A DNA stretch of 12,332 nucleotides from CBDUBU01 sp965365465. GTDB lineage: Bacteria; Bacteroidota; Rhodothermia; Rhodothermales; DASSAV01. A program made the translations under genes and the position numbers. Position 1 is the first letter of the stretch. Every line of letters starts with the position of its first letter. The notes beneath the pieces are model-generated. The model saw only the letters and a list, made by a program, of their open reading frames with translations, was not told where the DNA came from and ran no database searches. Positions 8,048 to 12,332 of this stretch are shown one piece after another. The stretch covers positions 1 to 12,332 of the forward strand of contig CBDUBU010000111.1 of assembly GCA_965365465.1 (NCBI GenBank). The letters are read 5' to 3'.

Positions 8048-8728
8048 CTAAACAGACATGCGGCCTTCCAGCGCACGGGACAACGTTGCTTCGTCGGCAT
8101 ATTCGAGATCGCCGCCGATAGGCAGGCCGCGTGCAATGCGGGTGACACGTACGCCAAAGGGTTTGAGCAATTGGGAGATGTAATAGGCCGTCGTATCTCC
8201 TTCCACGTTGGGATTCATAGCCAGAATCACTTCCTGTATGGCCGGCATCGGTTCTTCGAGGTAACCAGGCTGCGCCTCGGCGATCCGTTCCTTCTGCGGC
8301 GCGCCTTCAGAAGGGTTCTGCAGCGAACTGGTAACCCGTTGAATCAGGTCCCGGATGCACAAATCTTCAGGGCCGATTCCGTCCAGCGGAGAAATCACGC
8401 CTCCCAGAACGTGGTAAACCCCGCCAAACTCTCCGGTTCGTTCGAGCGCCATGACATCGTTCGGCTCTTCCACGACGCACACCAGGGAATGGTCACGCTT
8501 CTGAGAGCGACAGATAGAGCAAAGGTCGGTATCCGTGACGTTGTGACAGATGGCGCAATGCTTGACCCGGTCTTTGACAGCTACGAGCGCCTTTGCCAGA
8601 TCAACCACCTCTTCACGCGACATTTTCAGAACGTACGCCGTCAGGCGCTGGGCCGTCTTGCGCCCGATAGTTGGCAACTTCGTGAATTGCTCCACGAGCG
8701 CTTCGACAGCCTCAGAGGTATAGTGCAT
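8048..8728 (-). CDS. recR: Recombination mediator protein RecR, with an internal insertion
   Basis: RecR acts with RecO (and RecF) to load RecA onto single-stranded gaps during DNA repair. The 226-residue product shows the full family order: helix-hairpin-helix motif LPTIGRKTAQRL (18-29), a four-cysteine zinc site (C58, C61, C70, C73), a TOPRIM domain starting at VCVVEEPND (83-91), GGVISPLDGIGPEDL (109-123), EVILAMNPNVEGDTTA (166-181) and the C-terminal GLPIGGDLEYADEATL (201-216). It is about 25 residues longer than the usual ~200. Compared with E. coli RecR from memory, the excess lies at about 134-161, inside TOPRIM, and is rich in Glu, Pro and Gln. The ATG at 8728 has no evident Shine-Dalgarno site. 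It lies 113 bases after ybaB and 33 bases before the permease, in the conserved dnaX-ybaB-recR order. Confidence 0.98.
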   Translation of the reverse strand: MHYTSEAVEALVEQFTKLPTIGRKTAQRLTAYVLKMSREEVVDLAKALVAVKDRVKHCAICHNVTDTDLCSICRSQKRDHSLVCVVEEPNDVMALERTGEFGGVYHVLGGVISPLDGIGPEDLCIRDLIQRVTSSLQNPSEGAPQKERIAEAQPGYLEEPMPAIQEVILAMNPNVEGDTTAYYISQLLKPFGVRVTRIARGLPIGGDLEYADEATLSRALEGRMSV

Positions 8729-8841
8729 AGAGGATCGAGAAAGAATATGCTCAGTTGTGCAGGATCAGAAAAGATAGAGCCTGCCGGAGACAATGCTATG
8801 TCACCATGCCTTTTCTCAGTGGCCCGGAAAGAAAACCAGGT

Positions 8842-9180
8842 TCAGAATCCCAACTGGCTCAGGTCAAAACCGGGAGGAAGCATACCGCCTGCGGCTTTCT
8901 GCATTTCCTCTCTGGCAAGGCCGGCTGCTTCCTCAAGCGCTTTGTTGACTCCTGCGATGATGAGGTCCTCCAGCAACTCAAGATCCTCAGGATCGATGGC
9001 ATCCCGCTCGATCTTGATCGAGACGACGCGCTGGGCGCCGTTTGCAGTGACCTTAACCATGCCGCCGCCGGCCTCGGCGGCGACTGTTTTTGCGGCAAGG
9101 GCCTCCTGGGTTTCTGAAACCCGGCGCTGCATATCCATGATCTTGCCGAACATGTCGGCCATATTCATTCCGTCTGTCAT
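8842..9180 (-). CDS. ybaB: YbaB/EbfC family nucleoid-associated DNA-binding protein
   Basis: This 112-residue protein belongs to the YbaB/EbfC family, small dimeric 'tweezer' proteins that bind DNA and help organise the nucleoid. The N-terminal helix (about 5-36) contains the family-typical Met/Gln-rich stretch MADMFGKIMDMQRR. It is followed by AEAGGGMVKVTANGAQRVVSI (35-55), where the glycine-rich turn and strands are typical, and then a long C-terminal helix (about 63-97) starting DPEDLELLEDLIIAGVNKA. The tail ends in GGMLPPGFDLSQLGF, similar to the Gly/Met-rich tails of relatives. The ATG at 9180 is preceded by a weak AAGAGA. The gene sits between dnaX (92-base gap) and recR (113-base gap), the classic arrangement. 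Confidence 0.97.
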   Translation of the reverse strand: MTDGMNMADMFGKIMDMQRRVSETQEALAAKTVAAEAGGGMVKVTANGAQRVVSIKIERDAIDPEDLELLEDLIIAGVNKALEEAAGLAREEMQKAAGGMLPPGFDLSQLGF

Positions 9181-9272
9181 CGTATCTCTTGTTTTAGGTG
9201 AGTGTCCTTTAGAAGAGTGGTCAACGGGGTTTTGTTTCTGATCGGGCAGGGACGCACGGCGTTCCGGATGGT

Positions 9273-11339
9273 CTACCAGACCAGTTCGCCTCCAAACTCG
9301 TCGAAGATGGCGCGGATAACGGGATTATCCTGTCGTTTGTTCTTCATGTACTCCACAGGGTCGATTTCCCTGGACGTTTCTGCCGGGTCTGGCAAGGACT
9401 GGTCCTGGCAAACCGTGAAACGAAGGCGGGTTACGGGAGCCTGCGTAAACTTGGCCAGGTGTTTCAGGAGAAAATCACTCTGGCTATCCAGAAGCCGCTG
9501 ATGAAAGTCATCCGGTACGGTAACCGTAAGGGTATCGTTCTGTATTTCGACAGGGTTGCCGTGTTTTAACAGGGCGCCTACGTGAATGCGTTCCGCCATT
9601 ACCGTCTGAACGTAATTCGGCCATACCGGGAGGGCAGGGCGAAGGGGACGCGCTGTTTCGACAGCGACCGGCGCCTGTGTGCGCGGGGAGGTCGCGCCTG
9701 CTGCGGGAGAGACGTTTTCTGCTTCCGGATTGAGCGCATTCTGCGGAGGTTTCTTTCTGGCGAGCGCGGGTGGACCGAAAAGTCCCGGAAAAACGGCAGG
9801 GGCAGGGGATGACTCTGAGGCTGATTCAGGTTTTCGGACAGGCGCGGGAGAAGAAGGTATGGAAGGACCGGAGCGGACTTCATCATCGGACTGCCGCCTT
9901 TCCGCTCCGTCGTCTTCGTCATCCGACACGTGAACCACAGGCGGCGGGCCCGCCGTCTCTGGAGCCGGAGCAACAGGATGCTGCGAGCGTTCGTCCGCCT
10001 CAGAAACAGCCTCCGACATCTTTTCGTTGAGAAGGGGGGGCGAGTAAGAAGCCGAAGGCTCCTGAACACGGTAAGGAGCGGTCACAGGTCGCAGCGCTGC
10101 CGCGCCGGACGGAGAAGCCTCCTGCGATACAGACGTTCGCCCTGATGGTTTTTCTGAAGGCAACCTGTTCTCTCGCGCCAACGATTCCAGGTGGTCCAGT
10201 TTGCGCAGGGCCTCTCTCAGGTCAACCGTTCGGGCGAGGTTCGCCATCTTGAGCATTGCCATTTCCAGCTTGAGGCGAGGCTGCGTGCTTCCTTTTATCG
10301 CGTCCTCTGTCTCGGCGGTAATGAGCAGCAGCCGCAACAGGTCTGCCTCCGAAAACTGCTTGCTCGTTTCGGCGTACCGTTCGCGGGTCGATTCCGTAGC
10401 TTCTATCAGGCTGGTATCCGGCATCGTCCCTGCAACCAGCAGGTTTCGCAAGTGCTCGGCCAGCCCTACCAGGAATTCCTGAAGGTCGTACCCTGCACGC
10501 ATGATTCGCTCGACAAGGCGCAACATCCCGGCGCTGTCCGACGCTGCCACAGAGCGCGTCACTTCAAAAAACAGATCGATGTCGACGGCTCCGAGCGCCT
10601 GCGTCAGCTCGGCGTACCGCAGGTTGGCGCCGCAGAGGGAAACAGCCTGGTCGAAGGCAGAGAGTGCATCGCGCAGCGAGCCGTCTCCTTTGCGTGCAAT
10701 CAGCAGCAAGGAGGCGTCATCCGAAGTAAGGTCTTCTTCCTGGCAAATCTCCGCAAGGCGGCGTGTGATCTCCGGGATCCCGATGCGCCTGAAGTCAAAG
10801 CGCTGACAACGAGACAGGATGGTTGGCAGAACCTTGTTTGGCTCAGTCGTGGCGAAGATGAAAAGGACATAGGGGGGCGGTTCTTCAAGCGTTTTCAGCA
10901 GCGCGTTGAACGCTGCATTCGAGAGCATATGCACCTCATCGATGATATAGACCTTTTTCCGGTTACCCTGTGGAGGAATGCGAACCGTATCCCGTAGCTC
11001 CCGGATGTCCTCTACCTTGTTGTTTGAAGCAGCGTCGATTTCGATGATGTTCAGGTTCCGGCCTTCCTCGAAGGATCGGCAGGAATCACATTGCCGGCAG
11101 GGTTCTGTGTAATCGGGTCGCTCCTCGACAGGAGCCGTGCAGTTGATGGCCTTTGCCAGGATACGCGCGGCGGTTGTCTTACCCACCCCACGCGGTCCGC
11201 TGAAGAGATAGGCATGGGCCAGCCTGTCCAGGCGGATAGCGTTCTTCAGGGTTTCGGTGACGTGATCCTGAGCGACGAGGTCTCCGAACACCTGCGGGCG
11301 GTACTTACGGGCAGTGACCAGGTAGCGTTGATTTTGCAT
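9273..11339 (-). CDS. dnaX: DNA polymerase III subunit gamma/tau
   Basis: DnaX is the ATPase core of the clamp loader that places the sliding clamp on DNA; its tau form also tethers the polymerase. The product is 688 residues from the ATG at 11339. Visible motifs are Walker A GPRGVGKT (48-55), zinc cysteines C67, C81, C84 and C87, Walker B YIIDEVH (131-137), the arginine-finger motif LSRC (175-178), and GSLRDALS (220-227) for sensor 2. The clamp-loader collar region runs to about 380. A low-complexity Pro/Ser/Glu-rich linker (about 390-590) leads to a C-terminal domain (about 595-688) ending NPVIRAIFDEFGGELVW, as expected for tau. An in-frame TTG at 11450 would add 37 residues, but it lies inside the U-tract of the upstream terminator, so I prefer the ATG. 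It heads the dnaX-ybaB-recR-permease block. Confidence 0.98.
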   Translation of the reverse strand: MQNQRYLVTARKYRPQVFGDLVAQDHVTETLKNAIRLDRLAHAYLFSGPRGVGKTTAARILAKAINCTAPVEERPDYTEPCRQCDSCRSFEEGRNLNIIEIDAASNNKVEDIRELRDTVRIPPQGNRKKVYIIDEVHMLSNAAFNALLKTLEEPPPYVLFIFATTEPNKVLPTILSRCQRFDFRRIGIPEITRRLAEICQEEDLTSDDASLLLIARKGDGSLRDALSAFDQAVSLCGANLRYAELTQALGAVDIDLFFEVTRSVAASDSAGMLRLVERIMRAGYDLQEFLVGLAEHLRNLLVAGTMPDTSLIEATESTRERYAETSKQFSEADLLRLLLITAETEDAIKGSTQPRLKLEMAMLKMANLARTVDLREALRKLDHLESLARENRLPSEKPSGRTSVSQEASPSGAAALRPVTAPYRVQEPSASYSPPLLNEKMSEAVSEADERSQHPVAPAPETAGPPPVVHVSDDEDDGAERRQSDDEVRSGPSIPSSPAPVRKPESASESSPAPAVFPGLFGPPALARKKPPQNALNPEAENVSPAAGATSPRTQAPVAVETARPLRPALPVWPNYVQTVMAERIHVGALLKHGNPVEIQNDTLTVTVPDDFHQRLLDSQSDFLLKHLAKFTQAPVTRLRFTVCQDQSLPDPAETSREIDPVEYMKNKRQDNPVIRAIFDEFGGELVW
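10034..10040 (-). other. C7 homopolymer in dnaX, possible slippage site
   Basis: On the coding strand seven cytosines fill codons 434-436 of dnaX (TCG CCC CCC CTT), at the start of the low-complexity linker. A shift of -1, or one extra C in the transcript, leads through CCT TCT CAA CGA to a TGA at 10002-10000, giving a product of 446 residues. That is close to the 431-residue gamma subunit that E. coli makes from its dnaX frameshift. An SD-like AGGAG lies 18 bases upstream. The run and the stop are seen directly; that slippage occurs is a guess. Confidence 0.3.
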
Positions 11340-11457
11340 TACAATGAGACCAGGGTAAGATTCTGACAGCGCACGTTGCCGAAGGCAACATAGGCGACGG
11401 GCGCTTCTCTCGCAACAGCTTGTCAGGGGGAGATGATCCGGTTGCAACAAAAGAAAA
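11340..11457 (-). promoter_or_regulatory. Expected dnaX promoter and leader, with a small hairpin
   Basis: A terminator lies immediately upstream, so the dnaX transcript should start within this ~118-base gap. I could not pick out a confident promoter pair or a Shine-Dalgarno site before the ATG. The leader contains a tight hairpin, GTTGCC / GGCAAC around a 3-base loop at 11375-11389, 35 bases before the start codon. Assigning control to it would be speculation. Confidence 0.35.
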
Positions 11458-11487
11458 AAGCCGGTGATCCGTCAAGGTCACCGGCTT
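11454..11487 (-). terminator. Intrinsic terminator after the RDD protein gene
   Basis: Read on the minus strand, the arms AAGCCGGTGA (11487-11478) and TCACCGGCTT (11467-11458) form a perfect 10-base stem with a 10-base loop. The end of the stem runs into a U-tract of six, then C and more U. It begins 23 bases after the stop codon of the minus-strand RDD gene. This is a textbook rho-independent terminator for that gene and separates it from dnaX. Confidence 0.85.
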
Positions 11488-11510
11488 GCGCCTGAAAAAG
11501 TATAATGCGC

Positions 11511-12053
11511 CTACTCAGTCACTTCAATGACTTTGGTGCCTGCCATTGCGTCTCCCCAGCGGCGGCCTTCCGCGTCTGTCATAACTTTATAGATTTCATA
11601 GATGCCGATAGCAGCCGAAAGCAGCCCGACGACCGGAATCAATGCCCAGCCGAGAATGGGAATGTAAAGCAGCAGGGTTACCAGAACGCCAAGCCCGAAC
11701 ATCCAGTTGCGCCGGAACGAAGTCTCGATGTCCATTGGCTTCCCGTCGAGGCGCACCACATTAAGTTGCATAAGTTTTTTTCCAAGAGAGCGCCGCCGCA
11801 TGAATTCGATATCCAGGCCATCGCGGGCAACCATATAGGCAGCGCCGATAATGCCTCCAACGATCGGGATTACCGATCCGATGACCCCGGCGATAAGACC
11901 GTCGATGAAGGCTGCCAGAAAGCGTTTGCCGAGATCAGCCTTGCCAACGGCCATGGGGCCGGCCAGGCTCGCGCCGGGGTCCATCGCTGATCTTGTTCCG
12001 TCTGTGGCGCCAGAGGAGACAGGGGGGACGTAAGGTTCGCGGGAAGATTCCAT
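11511..12053 (-). CDS. RDD family integral membrane protein
   Basis: This 180-residue protein has a hydrophilic, Pro/Ser-rich N-terminal tail (1-38) followed by an RDD domain. The hallmark residues are R44 in LGKRFLAAFIDGLI and D51 seven residues on, then RRRSLGKKLMQLNVVRLDGKP (87-107) and the closing GRRWGDAMAGTKVIEV (163-178). Hydrophobic segments lie at about 46-74 and 118-156, with breaks at IPIVGG and IPILGW suggesting hairpins. RDD proteins are poorly understood inner-membrane proteins; a few have been linked to ion or osmotic tolerance, and nothing here indicates the role. The start at 12053 is well supported by GGAGG nine bases upstream, the clearest ribosome binding site in the window. 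The gene has its own terminator and is therefore probably a single-gene unit. Confidence 0.92.
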   Translation of the reverse strand: MESSREPYVPPVSSGATDGTRSAMDPGASLAGPMAVGKADLGKRFLAAFIDGLIAGVIGSVIPIVGGIIGAAYMVARDGLDIEFMRRRSLGKKLMQLNVVRLDGKPMDIETSFRRNWMFGLGVLVTLLLYIPILGWALIPVVGLLSAAIGIYEIYKVMTDAEGRRWGDAMAGTKVIEVTE

Positions 12054-12283
12054 AGGATTATGCCTCCAGCATTTTTGGGTAGCAGTAAGTTAAAATTGTC
12101 CGGCCGGGTGACGCATCGACAGGTGATAAAAAGCGCTTCCTGCTCCCGTCCCTTCTAGCAGGTATTGCACGAGCAGAGGAGCGTGGATGATCTCTTTGCA
12201 ATAGATACAAACAAAAAAAGCAAAGCGCAAAGAACCATTTTACAAGCCTTTGAAAAACAGATCCCTAATGGTGCAGTTGCTAG
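12054..12283. other. Region upstream of the RDD gene, no gene seen
   Basis: No convincing reading frame or RNA gene is visible. The stretch contains the GGAGG ribosome binding site of the RDD gene (12063-12067 on the minus strand) and a 6-base inverted repeat CCTGCT / AGCAGG (12139-12162). Toward 12200-12260 it is A-rich. A minus-strand TTTG followed after 20 bases by TATCTATTG (around 12190-12230) loosely resembles the Bacteroidota promoter pattern but does not match it exactly. Confidence 0.4.
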
Positions 12284-12332
12284 GGTGTGTTGACAATCAA
12301 AGTAGCCAAATCATGGCTGAGGCGAGATAAAC
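12284..12332. mobile_element. Possible end of an insertion sequence (runs off the right edge)
   Basis: The sequence GGTGTGTTGACAATC directly after CTAG (12280-12283) resembles the terminal repeats of some IS5-type insertion sequences as I remember them, and CTAR is the kind of target such elements duplicate. Only 49 bases are visible, no transposase coding can be judged, and the other end is not in the window. Treat this as a hint only. Confidence 0.25.

Noticed and set aside
8171..9241. A 356-codon plus-strand open frame spanning recR and ybaB
   Set aside because: It runs antisense across two well-recognised genes and their gap, and shows no family features.
9599..10069. A 156-codon minus-strand frame within dnaX in another frame
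   Set aside because: It lies in the low-complexity linker and is Arg/Leu-rich. It is the +1 frame of dnaX and would only be read after a +1 slip; there is no sign that it is a gene.
11340..11450. A 37-residue N-terminal extension of DnaX from a TTG at 11450
   Set aside because: The TTG lies in the upstream terminator's U-rich tail, the extension is Cys/Arg-rich and unlike DnaX, and conserved DnaX sequence begins just after the ATG at 11339.
11501..11506. A perfect TATAAT on the plus strand
   Set aside because: There is no -35 element at proper spacing, it lies at the 3' end of a minus-strand gene, and no plus-strand gene follows.
1..12332. Search for CRISPR arrays, tRNA or rRNA genes, toxin-antitoxin or defence gene pairs
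   Set aside because: No regularly spaced repeats, cloverleaf-like sequences or small paired genes could be found; all sizeable minus-strand space is taken by recognised genes.

Overview
The window looks like a chromosomal stretch from a moderately GC-rich member of the Bacteroidota/Rhodothermota lineage. The main reason is a long reading frame for SprA, the outer-membrane translocon of the type IX secretion system, which is known only from that group. The dnaX-ybaB-recR housekeeping cluster and the scarcity of clear Shine-Dalgarno sites fit this. The exact genus cannot be read from the sequence.

Layout. Bases 1-5181 are the minus-strand sprA gene, complete at its 5' end and cut by the left window edge after 1727 codons. 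A 430-base intergenic region (5182-5611) holds the divergent control region between sprA and a plus-strand short-chain dehydrogenase/reductase (5612-6295). This region contains two sets of short direct repeats. The dehydrogenase converges on a minus-strand block across a 60-base gap with two inverted repeats.

The minus-strand block runs, in transcription order, dnaX (11339-9273), ybaB/ebfC (9180-8842), recR (8728-8048) and a fused two-domain ABC transporter permease (8014-6356). The first three are a classic conserved replication/repair cluster. The permease sits 33 bases after recR and probably rides on the same transcript, although no ATPase or binding protein gene is present. Upstream of dnaX lies a separate minus-strand gene for an RDD-family membrane protein (12053-11511). 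A clean intrinsic terminator closes it, so dnaX needs its own promoter in the roughly 120-base gap. The last ~50 bases at the right edge resemble the end of an insertion sequence, but too little is visible to be sure.

Functionally the window is mostly housekeeping: the clamp-loader subunit (DnaX), a nucleoid-associated protein (YbaB) and a recombination mediator (RecR), plus envelope functions (SprA, permease, RDD protein). I did not find a previously undescribed system. The points most worth a second look are a C7 run in dnaX that could yield a short gamma-like product, a ~28-residue insertion in the RecR TOPRIM domain, the orphan permease, and the repeats between sprA and the dehydrogenase.
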